A stretch of 64,000 nucleotides of DNA from Hemileia vastatrix (GCA_030280995.1 JASXTE010000002.1:13092683-13156682); one strand, 5' to 3'; counted from the first letter of the stretch, positions 45,190 to 57,444 are shown. Notes: generated by a model not told the origin, from the sequence alone. Made by a program: numbers and translations.

Positions 45190-46470
45190 AACTTGATCAT
45201 TTGAAGAGTATGAAAAAAAAAAGGGTTGCATTGAGAAATGTTGGAGTGTTATTGGAAGAAATTTTGCCCTTATGCTAGATAATTGAGAAATAGAAGTGTT
45301 GGATATAGTGGGAGGTGTTTCAACTTCTTTATCTTGATACAACTCTAACCATTGATCTTTGAGTTCAGCAAGTTGGTTATGAAGTATAGTGAATCACAGA
45401 ATCCACTTGGTCACTGCCTCCATTTCAAACCTATTTCTAAGAGGACTTCTTAATTCCATTAAACTTGAAAAGCAACCTTTCAATATTCCAATAAAATGTT
45501 CAATATGGACTCTTGACTTTGCCAAATGATTTTTGAACTTAGCCTTTTGACTGTCTTCTGAAGCTGCTCCCTGAAAAGCAGGAAGTACATACTTTCCATT
45601 CACATAAGCAGAATCTTCCAGAAGATACTGATCTTCATCATAGAATTCTTCAAGTTCTTTTTGAAATTTGCATTCTTTGGAAGACTTAGGAGTCATGACA
45701 TGAAACAGGATAGCCAGCAAAGAAAGGTATAAATTTTTTGTTGATGTCACATATAAACTGAATGGAAATTGAATATCTATAGGGAAGATATAGTTGTTTG
45801 TGTTAGTTTCAAAAAGAATGAAAGGAATTAAAATTAATCTACCTCTTTTTATGGTCAAAATAATTTTTTCCACCTTGAGCAGGTTTCTTGCTCAAAGGAA
45901 TAGTAGTACCATCAACAAAACCAATACATCCTTGGAAGCCCTCTCCTTGCATATCCTGAGATGACTCAAGTTGCTCTTCTTTTGTTGGCCAGGGGAGAAG
46001 TTGAGATTCCAAGGAGTTGATAGCAGTGATGCATCATTTGGTATAAGTGTTAACAGAGCCATACCCTAAATCAAAGACATTTTCCAAACATTTCAAGGCA
46101 GCCCCATTACCATTGGAACCCAAATGACATAGTGTGATGGCCAATTGAATTGAAAGATCATGTTGTGGTTTTGAGGATTATTGTGAAACACAGGGTGATC
46201 CTGAATAAGCTCAAGCAACTTAAGGAAACATTCCTCAGAAGTCCTGAACAACCATCTAAAACTGGGTACAGATATGTTAAAGTGTGTTTGGATGGTGTAA
46301 TTGGGGGTACAAAGATCTTTTGGCTTTCTTGGAAGAAGGTAACATTTCCTGGCCATTTTTGATAAAAAGACAAAATCTTCTTCTAGATCAGAATCAGAAT
46401 CACAATCAGAGTCCAAGAGGAGATGAAGAGCTATGAAAGTAATTGCTGGATGTAGCTTATCACAATTTGA
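45190..46470 (-). pseudogene. PIF/Harbinger-type transposase, nearly complete but broken
   Basis: N-terminal part from about 46416 (MDSDCDSDSDLEEDF, ARKCYLLPRK). Near 46150 a frameshift leads into IQLAITLCHLGSNGNGAAL, then YGSVNTYTK and a TGA. DDE nuclease: GFQGCIGFVDGTTIPLSKKP (first Asp). An intron at 45842-45777 (66 nt, GTAGAT...CTATAG) joins FDHKKR to YSISIQFICDINKKF (second Asp). HDS and a TAA follow, then a frameshift to YLLEDSAYVNGKYVLPAFQG and RVHIEHFIGILKG (Glu). A TGA precedes FTILHNQLAELKDQW, typical of the C terminus. All three catalytic residues are kept. Family members cut and paste DNA with 3-bp duplications. A match in order and in intron position to the plus-strand relic at 34277 shows one family. 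Confidence 0.85.
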
Positions 46471-46689
46471 GAGTTAGGAAGGCATGGCTCTTATATGGTA
46501 TAAAAATGCAAATTATGTATGGTGTTTTGAGTTATGAAGTGTTATGCTGAGGAGTTCTGTGTTTGAATGGGATGATGCTGACAAATCAGTGAAATGGGAC
46601 TTGATGGTGAAATTAGCACTTTTAGTTGAGAACATATGGATTTGAGTGAAATAAGTGACTTATTTCATTTTGAAATCCACCAGTGTTGG

Positions 46690-47497
46690 TGTCACACGCC
46701 ACGTGACACTCGAGGCAAAAGTAGCTCATTAAATCAATAAAATAGAAGTCTAAATCCATACTCGAAGCGCAGAAAGAAATTCTACATAGCAACTGTGACT
46801 TTCCTTTGTGTACTCGCTATTCAACCGCGCTAGTCTAAACTCTAAATCTAAATTAGTCAATCTCTCAATAGTGTGTCTCAGTCTTTTCCTCAATAAGTGA
46901 CGCACAGCACAATAGTCAATATAATGGTGCACTAAAAGGTTTATTAAATGTCTGTGAATTATTAAAAGGAGTAGTGGGCATGGATGGAATGGATAGTGGA
47001 GGATTAAAGGGTTAACGGATGTTAGTGAGGAGGGTCCAGGTGTAATGGATGTATTTTTAATGGTCTGTGGTGTGTGGAATAGTGGATGGGTATGAGGTCA
47101 ATGCGAGAAGGAGTAAAGGATATAAAAGGGGTTGGGATTTTGGTTTGACATTCTTTAGAATTAAATTATAAAACGTATATATAGTTAATAGTGGTAAAGC
47201 TTTAGGTTAAATCATTATTATTGTATCTTTCCTTATTTTCTCAGTAATCATTTCTAAATCCTAAATCTTTGATTATTGAGTTTCCAACCCTTCGTGAGAT
47301 TTTAAGAATTTAATATTACCTTTAAATTATATTAGAATTCTCCTCAAACATATCTCGAAGCAGTAGTTCATCCTTCGAATCATCTTTGAATCACTTCCTC
47401 GAACATTTCCTCTGTGTCTAGCCAAAGTTTCTAAACTCCTTTCTCCATCTCACTTCCAGGAACACTCTCGACCTTGTGCGTAGGTTGTCCGGTGACA
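46690..47497 (+). repeat. Solo LTR of the A family (808 bp)
   Basis: TGTCACACGCCACGTGACAC to CCGGTGACA, with duplication GTTGG at 46685-46689 and 47498-47502. No internal sequence, so it is the product of LTR-LTR recombination. TATAAAAGG lies at 47121-47129. Open frames in it are shared with the other LTRs. Confidence 0.95.
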
Positions 47498-47516
47498 GTT
47501 GGGGCTAGTGTATTTT

Positions 47517-47550
47517 GGAAATTGACACTTAAATAAGTGCAGAATTTCCA
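47517..47550. other. Nested hairpin
   Basis: GGAAATT and AATTTCC enclose CACTTA-AA-TAAGTG, all perfect pairings, directly right of the solo LTR. Confidence 0.65.
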
Positions 47551-47674
47551 GAACTGGCACCCCCTAATAGGTCATTTATTTCAAAAATAGGTGTCAGAAT
47601 TGACCTCAAATCAGTAATTTTTCATTTTTTTATAACAAAATTTTAGTCCCATAGAGAAACTATCCCAATTCCCC

Positions 47675-47800
47675 CCAAAAAATAATAATAATAATACTGG
47701 CACCTGCTAGTAGATTCCTATCCCTGACTTAACTATATTAGTTTAATTGGGGAGGGGTACCTGCTAGCAGGCTCCTATCCCTGACTGAACAAAGTGATGA
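47675..47800. repeat. Pair of CTAG-centred palindromes without clear element ends
   Basis: GGCACCTGCTAGTAGATTCC (47700-47719) and GGTACCTGCTAGCAGGCTCC (47756-47775), each followed by TATCCCTGACT. This is a direct repeat of about 28 bp. It shares the interior TTTAATTGGGGAGG with 37180. Confidence 0.6.
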
Positions 47801-47814
47801 CTTATTGCCAGAGG

Positions 47815-48904
47815 CTGCACAGTGGTTGGACAAGTGTCCTGGCCACTTTTTAGGCATATTTTTTTTCACATTTTTCTTATACCACCATTATCACTACTGA
47901 CCCTCTCAAAATTGGTTTCTTTGATCCTTGGTCCTCACTTTTGAATCTGTTAATGCTTTTATATATCTCACCACTCACTTTTAACCCTTTCTTCTATGTT
48001 TTCTTTTTGCAGTTTTTTGGCACTTTTAGAGCACTAAAACTATCCACCTCCCTCACCAGAAAAAAAAAAATTGGAGACCTGATAACAGGTGTAAATCCCT
48101 ATCTTTGATTTGATTCAGTTTTAGCTCAGCTGTAATTCTTTTGGAAAACCTGCACACTGAACACTGAGCACGCTAGCTCATGTGGTATCAAATCTGAGTT
48201 ATTCTGGAGTCACAAATGGATTGAGGGATTGGCACCCACTAGAAGGTGCCAGGTGTTTTTTGTGGTGTCTTACATGAAGCGACTCCCGCTTACCAAAAGT
48301 GGCCTTATCACACCAAAGGCACTTGCAGATGCAATTCAGGCTATATTTATCCATTTCGTGGGTTTCTGAACCACTGTTTGCCAAATAATTGTCAACTTCC
48401 ACTAGAAGGGAGGGCCAGATAATTATCTTAAATTGGGTGCTCCATGCAAAACAACACCTTGGGACATGCAGGAAATATCCCGAAGAGTTTCTTTGAGCCA
48501 TCAAGATATTTTAGATGGTATCACAGATAATCATACCACTGAAGTCTTGTCAAGGACCATTCATTGCCTGGTTCTATTTGTCAGTGTCTTGTGAACAAAA
48601 GTTGACTTTTTTTTCTCAATTTTTTCTTTGCAGGATTTTCAATTTGAAAGCTGAGCTTTCTAATGATGAATGTATACATAAAATGAGGCTATTGGTTTAG
48701 TTTAAGAGTCAAAAAACATGGTAGTTTCAAAAAGTCACAATACACAAAAAAGCTAGTAAGCAAAATGAATTTTTGATGTGATATTTGAAATCTACATAAT
48801 TGAGAGACTCAGAATGAACAATCTGTTCTTGGTTGCAGCATACTGTGTTTGATATTGAGACCAAAATAAAATGTGGCCAGAACACTTGTCCGGCCACTGT
48901 GCAG
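47815..48904. mobile_element. 1.09-kb segment between 32-bp inverted repeats
   Basis: 47815-47846 (CTGCACAGTGGTTGGAC...) and 48873-48904 (...GTCCGGCCACTGTGCAG) are inverted copies matching at 29 of 32 positions. No transposase is readable between them, and a family 2 MITE lies inside. It is probably a non-autonomous DNA transposon. No flanking duplication is certain. Confidence 0.6.
48054..48267. mobile_element. Palindrome-ended MITE, family 2 copy b (214 bp)
   Basis: CACCAGAAAAAAAAAAA to GTTTTTTGTGGTG. Subterminal GAGACCTGATAACAGGTGTA and GGCACCCACTAGAAGGTGCC. Flanks CCT and TCT (two of three match). Interior shared with copy a (ATCCCTATCTTTGATTTGA). Confidence 0.82.
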
Positions 48905-49221
48905 CTATTTGGAAAAAACTTGTGGTTTTCCTATCTCCGCTCCCCCACAAAAAACATGACTACATGTCAGCTGACCTATCCTCTTGGCGTGGAAGGGAGG
49001 CCATGAAAACCTAAAGGTTTTTACAAATAGCAGCTCTATGAGGGTAAGAGTGAAGATTAGTTCTGAGTGAGGTGGAGATTATGCTTGAATATATTGGTAC
49101 TAACTAGATAAAATTAGTTTGTTTGGATTCATAATTCTTCATTTTTAAACAATAAACATCAAGTATGTTGGGTATTGTCCTAGTTGCTGTTAGGAGATTG
49201 TAGAAGATTCTGGTAAAACTG
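48905..49221. other. No gene seen
   Basis: TGTTGGGTATTGTCC at 49166 resembles the start of a Ty1/copia LTR, but no matching end or duplication could be fixed. Confidence 0.35.
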
Positions 49222-49322
49222 TTGACACGGTATCAGCTAGAATCTCCAGATAGAACCAGAGTTAGTATAGATTGCTTATCTATTGACACGGCATCAGCTA
49301 GAATTTCTAGATAGAACCGGAG
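49222..49322. repeat. Direct repeat of 40 bp, 61-bp period
   Basis: 49222-49261 and 49283-49322 both read TTGACACGGYATCAGCTAGA and onward, with a few substitutions. Confidence 0.8.
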
Positions 49323-50038
49323 AAACTGGATGATGACATGACCACAGGTAGATATAGTTGATAGCTAAGTACATTAGCATACCAGGTCCATAAAGATAGA
49401 TATAAAAAGTGTGAGCCAGTAATGCATGATTCAGATTGGCTCCATTATAAAGTATTACTTTTCACCATGGTAACCCACAACTGTAGGCTCTGTACTACGT
49501 TTTTCTGATGAACGCAAAAACTCCTTTGTGGTGAATGGTGTGATTCAAGATGAAAATTCATAGGATTGACAAAAAGGAAAATATGGAAAAATTAAATTAA
49601 ATGTTAGAAAATTTTAACCATTGAGACGATTGAAAGGTAAGCATTTCATTGTATTGAAATTGTTTTAGTGCCAAATCAATAAACCCCTTTCAGTCAAATA
49701 GACATTAGTTTTAAAAAGATGATTGGTTTTGTTATAAGATAAGAATATTGTTATTCTTCCACACATACTGTAAGAAATTAGAGGTTACAAGTAGGTAGAC
49801 CACATATCGGGACTACAAATTAAACATAGTTTAAGTTTTACTGAGCAAGCACTTTTTTCAAATAGTACCATACCACTACCCTGCTACATTTTGAAGATGC
49901 ATCAGGTGGGGGTGGTTGGGCATGTGGATAGCCAGTATTAAGCAGTAATAATACTTCATCTACTTGAGATCAAATCATAATAGAAAGAAAGAATTTTAGT
50001 AAATATAGCTATTTGAAAAACTTGCCGGGTTTTGGAAA
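49323..50038. other. Intergenic, possible promoter-like TATA at 49399
   Basis: ATATAAAAAGTG at about 49399 within otherwise unremarkable AT-rich sequence. No coding frame. Confidence 0.35.
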
Positions 50039-50347
50039 ATGTCGCTTTTCCTAACCCCCTCAGAAGGTGCATTTAGAACAACGAACCTTGTGGAACTGGT
50101 ATCGGGACGATCCGAAAGCCCAGAAACACCAGGTGAGCTAACCCAGACTCAGATTCTGAGCGGGGTGGAAGCGGAAAAAAAAACTCAGAAACCCGTAAGA
50201 TTTTCTCAAGTAGCTGCACATCTGTATGCACTTGCGTCAAAAATGGAATTGGAAGGAGTTCAATATTTAGTCATCTTTCTTCATTTAATCATTACATATC
50301 AGCAACAGATAACATGGTCTATTAGTTCTGAAAGGGGGTGTGACTAG
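50039..50347 (+). CDS. Small open frame upstream of the host gene, unknown
   Basis: ATG at 50039 starts a frame of 102 residues with balanced composition and higher GC than the surroundings: TPSEGAFRTTNLVELVSG, ETPGELTQTQILSG and FSQVAAHLYALASKMELEG. The last 30 residues (LVIFLHLIITYQQQ) look like translated intron or untranslated sequence. The true gene may end or splice near 50255, but no good donor is seen there. It could be a small gene, an upstream exon of the large gene at 50769 or a relic. I do not recognise it. Confidence 0.35.
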   Translation: MSLFLTPSEGAFRTTNLVELVSGRSESPETPGELTQTQILSGVEAEKKTQKPVRFSQVAAHLYALASKMELEGVQYLVIFLHLIITYQQQITWSISSERGCD

Positions 50348-50768
50348 AACGGAACCTTTGGGCTTAAATGACATGCAGAATCTTCTCATTAACCAATATG
50401 AAAACTTTTCAGAATTAATATATTATTCCACACACAATGTCAAACAAACATTTTATTTGCGACAAGAAGTTGCAAGAGTGAAAGATTGAGAATGTAAATA
50501 TATTGTCACATAAACATTCTTTTAATTTGTGGCAACATGGCGGCAAGTCTTGGCATTTCCACCATGTCTCTGCCATGCTGCCGGAAGCCACAGGCTGGAC
50601 TTTGGACAAACTTTGTGGGGCGTGGGACAAAAGGATATGCAATATGCAATATGCAATATTCTCGATCGTTCACATCTTGGCCATAAAAACTTGAAATAAG
50701 CCACAAAATTTCCCTCACAATTTCACAATTTCTTATATTCCACATCTTCTCATCATTATAATTTATTC
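50348..50768. promoter_or_regulatory. Upstream region of the host gene
   Basis: Holds an imperfect hairpin (GGCAACATG at 50532-50540 and CATGCTGCC near 50575) and three tandem ATATGCA units (about 50636-50658). An A/T- and C/T-rich leader (TTATATTCCACATCTTCTC) leads to the ATG at 50769. Confidence 0.35.
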
Positions 50769-53700
50769 ATGTCTCGAAAGATATCTCAGCGTCAGACCCG
50801 TACGCTTGGCTCTGCCTTGCGTCATTTCGCATCTGGAAGTACAACTTTTCCGTCTCACCGGCCAATTTTCTCCTCTCCACCCGCCATCAATCCCTTTGAT
50901 GCTTTTCCCGCTGAAGAATGTGATGCTTGGATTTCGCGTATGACTTCCAAAATTAGGCATGCCCTTGCTGCTAATAGGAAGCCTTCTGCTCGAAGGTCTA
51001 TGGCAAATGACACTCATCCTCCACATCAGTCTACCAGTTCAGACGTGCTGACAGACCAGAATTCCTCTTCTAGACCATCAAACGTAAGTTTTGTGGAGCA
51101 TCTTCGATCGGAGCTCAGCCCGTCTCTTGAAGCGCAAGTCAAAGTTCCTGAATCCAACTCAAGTATCTTCGCTGCGCTTGAATTCAATTTGTCTCATGAA
51201 ACTGCTTCTGGACCTCAAGTTGAGCCAAATTTGGCTACACAATATCACCTTGACAATGTTGTTTCCAGTACTTCAAAAGATCCAACTGCTGAATCGGAAT
51301 CTTCACTCAACTCATTGAATGGTCATGTTGTTGAATTTCTAGATTCTTCTCCAACAGACCAAGTTGAAATTCATAGCTCCGAATCAGATTCTCAACCATG
51401 GAATTTATCCGTTTCAAGTTTACGATCTGAAACTTCATCATCTCAACAGGCTGACCCTTCATCACATGATGACTCCGACGCCGCCATCGAATTTGAAAAT
51501 GAAGGTGAACTTGAATATCTTGAAACCACAAAGGATAACTCTATGGATATAGACCCATTTACTCTGCCAAGAGTAAATGACTTTTCTGCACAGCCTCGAG
51601 CAACAGATACGGTTGTATTGGAGCAGAATGGTGTGGCCTTATCTTGCGATGTAAAAAACGGAGATGGCTTACCATCAATACCTCAGGTGAAAGATCAGGT
51701 TTCTATTCACTTAAATGCCACTTTGCAAAGCTCAACTGGTATGGAGGAATATGATGGGCAAAACCGAGCAAGAGGAACTTACCCTCGCCTGAGGTCAGTT
51801 GGCATATTTTTTCATTCTTTTTCTGAGAACAGGGCGAATTTTTCGAATCCATCAATGAAGCTGATTGCTCAAATTTATTTATCAGGGACACCATGGGCTT
51901 ATCAGACACCCAATTTTCAACTCAATCTTCGGTGACTCATGATATGGTTGGGTTCCAATCGCCTGGCTTGCGTGATGAAGGATGCTTTGCTTCAGCGTCC
52001 AGCATCTCTGATACCATCGATTTTTCGAATGATGACGAAAATTCATCAAGTAGCCAAGAATGTCTGGCGCTCTTATTGCAACCACCAAGAGAACCTGATG
52101 TGAACCTTAAATCTCAATCATACAGTGAAGGCGACTCTCAACCCGATCAACTATTTGAGTATGACGAAGACCGTGAAGATGCTGTTGCTCACAAAGATCA
52201 CGGTGTTAATGGTGAAACAATTGCTTCTAGTATTCGGGATAAATTAATGGAAGATATCTCCCTAGATCAAAATAAATTTGCATGGAAGCATAACTCCATG
52301 GAATTTTCAGCCGTGATAACACATTTACATGCAACGGCTAGTGACCCCCCTGATTCAATCTTGCCAGGTGTGGCATCGCAATCCCCTAGCATTGACCCAT
52401 CTTCTCAGACATCTACGAGCTTGTTTAATTACAATCTTTTCCTTGATCAATCTCGTTCTAGTGCTAGTGTTATATCAAGTGAAGAAGAATGGGATGACAA
52501 TGATCTTTTTGAAGATGAGAAGGATATTCGCCTTCATCGTTTGGGAGAAAATATCAACTTGGACATCGATCGCGTTGATGGTTCATGTTCAAACTCAGTA
52601 AGCAAAGCGCACTCTCCAGTTCTAGAAGATCTTGCGGATGCAATAGATGATTCTGCGGAAAATGTTTGGATTACTTCAAACTCTTGTGTACGAGAACCCT
52701 ATAAATTTGGCAGGTTTCTTTCCCAAGTTGAACGATCTTCTTTTGGACTACCTGAGTCTACAACATTCGATGAAAGTCTTAATGTCCAAGAAGATACTAA
52801 CAAAGTGATTGATAAAACGTAATTCTTTCTCCTTGAACTTCCAAGTTGCATTAGCTTATTTTGTTACGTTTGACACCTTTTCACTTCTAAGAGCAATGAG
52901 TGTCTCTCAAAACGTAAGACATTTCTATCTTCAATCGAAGAATCTCCTGTTAAAACTTCACTAATGAAACTGATTGTCGCAACTTTGTAGGTTTCTTCTG
53001 ATTACAGGCCCAACAATTCATCCTCTCAAATTATTACGAACTCACTTGCGAGTCGTTCATGCGAAACAACTGAGGTATTTCTCTGATTTTTTCCCCAAAT
53101 TTTCCAAAAGCTCTCGTTTGGGTTTGCTAATGTCAAGTACTATAATTGTATTTTTAAGCCGATCACCTGTCCAGCGCCCGACTCTGAGATATTAAAATCT
53201 TGTGATGGTTTAGATATCCAGCCCTCAACCTCTATGCACTCAGGTCTGTGGGGTGAATTTGGTGAGCCTTCATCGAAATTTGAGCCAATACCCCAGGATA
53301 CAAATAGTACCACACCTTTAGACACCCAGGTCTCTCTCCCTGATTTTTGTGTAAGTCAGATATTTCATCTGTTAAAAGATGATTGTTAATTCTTTATTAT
53401 TTTATTCTTAGTCGGCTCGCTTGACTACATCTGATATTCACGAAGTTACTCCCACCGCAAATATGTTCATCGAAAAAAACATGAACTTTTTTCCCGTGGA
53501 TGCTACCACCACAGATGCGAATGCGCATCAAATGATGGGTTTCGTCCCATTTCAGTTCATGGGCTCTGGCAAAGCGGATACTTTTGTGAGGAGGCCCGCT
53601 TTGGTTGGAATGAATCCAACCATGTTTGAACAAGACAACGATATTCAGACAAGAAAGTTGAATGCTGATGAGAGATTGCTGGATGATAATGAAATTCGAA

Positions 53701-55640
53701 TGCTTGGTAAGGATTCGAAAAGCGATGAAGTTGATCCAACTGAATCTGAAGGCATTCTCCAAAATGCTACACAACCTGAGGCTTCAGGCATTGAGACTTC
53801 AATAACCAAGTTAGACAATGTCTTAGATCAAGAAAAATCTAAGGAATGCATCTCTACTACCAAGGTCTCATTCGCTGTCGGTATTCCATCCGGATACAAC
53901 GTTAGTGATTTGTTTGATACTTGAGATACATTGGTTGCCCATTGAATATTTTCTTATTGTTAAGCAGGAAAGTCCCAATCGTGTGGCCAATGCTACCGGA
54001 AATCCTCTTGGCTTACTCGGTATGGCTACTGATCATGCACTTCCTCCACCAACATCTCAGCCCTTAATTTTGGACGCCCAACCACCTTTCCCTGTCTTAT
54101 CAGTTGAGAGAAATGAAGAACAGTCAGCATTACGCGTGAATGATAATACGGAATGCGTTTCTGAATTACAATTTTCTAAAGATGGGAGTTCTTCAAGTGT
54201 AATGGATGACCAAAACCTGTCGGTAGGTTATGCGTATACTCATTCACAAATAAAACCAATTCTGTTTAAAGAAACATTCACTAACTATTCGATTTCTGAT
54301 CATACAATTAGGAGGCGATTTCATTATTGCACCCTGATGCCTTTACATTGACAGAAGCTTCCCCAGGTCGAGTCGTGAATGATTCTCTAATGCCTATGGC
54401 TTTGCTCAGCCATGATGTAGAATCTTCGTCACATTCACTCCTAGAAACCTGCGGTGAAGGTGAATTAGGTGTTGAAGCTGGCCCAAGTGACAATGCTAAA
54501 TTTGACCCTTTGGAAGTCCGGAGCTTAGATGGAACTGCAGACTCAGACAAACAGCTGCGTGCTGTTCGCGATTATCGAAAAAGAGCTGCTTCGGAATCCG
54601 ATTACTACAGTTTAACTTCCCCGCTCTCTCATGGTCTGGAAACCGAACATGATTCAAAGAAAGATTCGTCAGATGATCCTTTGAGAAGTAGCAAGTTATC
54701 CAAATCCCATTCTGCCAGTAAGAGAAATATGCAGGGTTCTTCATATGAGTCATGCCCTAACCTGGATACTGTCAGGACAAGTGCTCTTGAAAAATCAAAG
54801 CGACGTTTTAAGTCTTTTCCCCTCGTGAGGATTATTCGCTCCCAAAAACCTAGTAGAAAAATCGGGTTGGTTGGCATTGGGGAGAACTCAAGGCCTGTTT
54901 CGCCATTACACGAAACCGCAGCTACTAGCGTTGTTCCTCCAAAGCGATTACATCAGCATCATTCTTCACATTCGTCTTTGCCTCAAATTTCGATGCGAGA
55001 AAGTTCAGAGAAACATGCTGGGAGAGAAAAGAAGCGTTCTCATTTTCATTCCTTTCCTGAGGCGTCTGAATCTCGCAGCAGTAAAAAAAGAATGTCAGAC
55101 CTGAGTAGCCGCCGAATGTCTCTGTCTAGCCCTCCAGTGACTCGATCTCAGTGTCATTATGTAAGTCTCAAGTTTCAAAACGTGGAGTCGGACAGTCAAG
55201 GTCCTCTCTTGGACACATTTTTAGTGCCCCAGTGTGCCATGGGTGATGAAGACGTGATAGAAAGAATGCAAGAAGAAGGAGCCACTGTGGAAAGCACTGT
55301 TTCCATTGAGGAGCAAGCTCGAAGTGTGAAGATCGGAGCTGATGGGAAAAAAATCGAGAATCCTGATGAAGTGACTGTGGAAGGTGAAGGCAATGCAATT
55401 CAGGTAGATGCAGCTACTATGACTAGTTTGACAAGGTTGGTTGGATTATCTTTATTACAAGAGGGGCAAATCGAGGTGGTTGTCCCGCCCTTAGATCATT
55501 CAGAAGGAAAGGCGTTAGAAACATTTCCAGTTGAACTGGAAGTGATAAAGCGCAAAAGAAAACGTGATTCCCAGAGTCATGATGATCGAGAATCTAAAAA
55601 TCATAGACGTCTTTCAAGTAGAAGGCAAAATGTGACATAA
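50769..55640 (+). CDS. Eight-exon host gene, Ser-rich acidic protein of about 1442 residues, function unknown
   Basis: Exons 50769-51793, 51886-52818, 52892-52913 (22-nt micro-exon), 52991-53074, 53159-53350, 53412-53900, 53968-54222 and 54312-55640. All seven introns are GT-AG, 61-92 nt, and every join keeps frame, giving 4329 nt of coding sequence with TAA at 55638. The N terminus is basic (MSRKISQRQTRTLGSALRHF) with an Ala/Arg helix near residue 55 (ECDAWISRMTSKIRHALAAN). The bulk is rich in Ser, Asp and Glu with no visible fold, signal peptide or membrane segment. Residues from about 1100 on are basic and Ser-rich. The end carries KRKRKRD and HRRLSSRR, possible nuclear signals. A further 72-nt in-frame intron (55161-55232) is possible. 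I recognise no family; a nuclear regulatory or scaffold role is inference. It is the only region here with intact, evenly coding sequence. Confidence 0.8.
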
Positions 55641-57348
55641 AACAATCATTCTTATTCTTGTATTGTTATCTTGCTAGACTTGTTTCTTTTTTTTTATTCC
55701 TTTTTCTTTTTCCTTTTTTCTTCCTTTTGCAAATAACTTGCTAGTTTATTTATGTTGATAATTGGTCATTGTGATTCGATTATATTGTATTAGTGTTTTA
55801 TTATTTAGTTATAAATCGCCACTTGGTTATCCCACTTGATTTCTTAATGTACTGAATTTTGGACTGTTGAAAAAGAATTTTTGCTGAAGGTTATGAGCCT
55901 AAGAGGTGCCTCTTAGAAAAAATTGATAGCGCAAAAGGTGGAACATGGTGAGGATAAAAGATACGTTGCACATGGACTGCATGTGACAATCATTATGCTT
56001 CAGTCCTAGGATGGCCAAAGAGACAGGTACTGGTATGACGATGAAGTTTTTTATACACTCGCGAACATACGTTAAAGTACAGAGTCCGAACAAATCTCCT
56101 TATCAATTCTTTCATTTGCAGCTAATTATAAACTGGCCCCTTTAGAAAAAGAGTGTAAGGAAATGAATAAACAAAAACTATTAGTCATTCAATCGAAAAA
56201 ATTCTTGAAATTCCACTTGGGAAATCCAATAATAAGAATCAAGTAAAATTGAAAAGTATATGAGAAAAATGGCTTAAAGATTATATTAAAAAATTGCAAA
56301 ATAAACGAAAGAGAAAATATAAAGCACTCACCAAGATACAACTGAAGGGAGGAGGGAGTGGGGATTGTAGATTGAGGACTCTCGTAATCAAATCCGAACC
56401 CTGATTGAATTGAATCCAATTTATTTGGGAGTCGGACTTGGATATGAGACAGCTCCTGATTTTTTCATAGTGACTCATGATATAATTTGTGGGAAAAAAA
56501 ACAGGTTTATGGACATAGTCAGAGAGTTTTTCTTATCTTGATTACACATTGTTAATTTCTTCTCGGGTATGTCACACATTTTTATGGTTTTCTTTCAATG
56601 CTCATATTTTTGACATTCCTTATAATATTTTTAATTTTTGCTACAAAATAAAGCGGATAGAGAATAAGGACGAAGCTGATGCTCTTTAACTATTCTATCT
56701 GTCCCATCACTACAAATATGATGCTAGACCAATGTGAACGTACATACCTTACTGGTTACGGGAAGAGTTGTGGATTAAAACCCCCAAAGCAGTTTCAACT
56801 AAATAAATGGCAAGTGTTAAATTAGCCGATTTGTAAACTATGGAACTAAGAAAGAAAGGGGAAATCACATCAAAAAATAAACTTTTTTTTTTCAAGGTTT
56901 CCTTTTTTCTTGGAAAACATTATATGATGTCTGGGCTACCTAAAGGGGTGTATATTTGATCTTTTTCTTGAATTTCTTGGGAACGTCGTAAAAATCCCTT
57001 TTTGGATCTCAATTATTTTTTGTTATTAGAGTTATATTCAAATCATTATATTTTTAAAAGATCACAAATCCGCCTTAAAGAAAAACTCAAATTCTTAAGG
57101 TAAAATTATCATTATTTTGTGAATTGTAGCAGAAAATTGGTGTATGTAAAATTTTTCAAGGCTACTGCACTTCAAAGGCTCGTACTCCCTCAACCACATT
57201 CATCTCAAACAATTTTTCAACTCAGCTAGGAAATTGCTATAACTCTGCATTGAGTGAGTATTGAAACACATACATTCAGTCACAATTATTAACTTTAGGT
57301 TGATTTTTATTGAAAATATTATCATTTAAATTCAATCTTTCCAAGAAA
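55641..57348. other. Downstream intergenic region, no supported gene
   Basis: A T-rich tract follows the stop codon (55680-55725). Short minus-strand frames (55899-56093, 56281-56478) exist. The second has a GTGAGT donor-like site at 56331 but no partner exon I can support. Confidence 0.45.
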
Positions 57349-57388
57349 ATTTCTAAGGGAGATTGGCTAGCTACTTTCCCTTAGAAAT
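57349..57388. other. Perfect 12-bp hairpin with GGCTAGCT loop
   Basis: ATTTCTAAGGGA and TCCCTTAGAAAT pair perfectly around a 16-base loop that itself contains the palindrome GCTAGC. Confidence 0.8.
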
Positions 57389-57423
57389 ACTGCGATTATT
57401 TTAAAAAAATGAAGTTTTAAGTC

Positions 57424-57444
57424 AAAAAAAAAAAAAAAAAAAAA
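57424..57444. repeat. Poly(A) tract
   Basis: About 21 A residues, followed by a small inverted repeat (CCGAC near 57460 and GTCGG at 57479). It could be the tail of a short retroposed sequence. Confidence 0.5.

Noticed and set aside
49166..49480. Possible Ty1/copia solo LTR starting TGTTGGGTATTG
   Set aside because: Could not fix a CA end or a matching duplication of AAGTA.
56332..56478. Minus-strand exon with a GTGAGT donor
   Set aside because: No acceptor and next exon giving a sensible protein; 49 codons alone are not enough.
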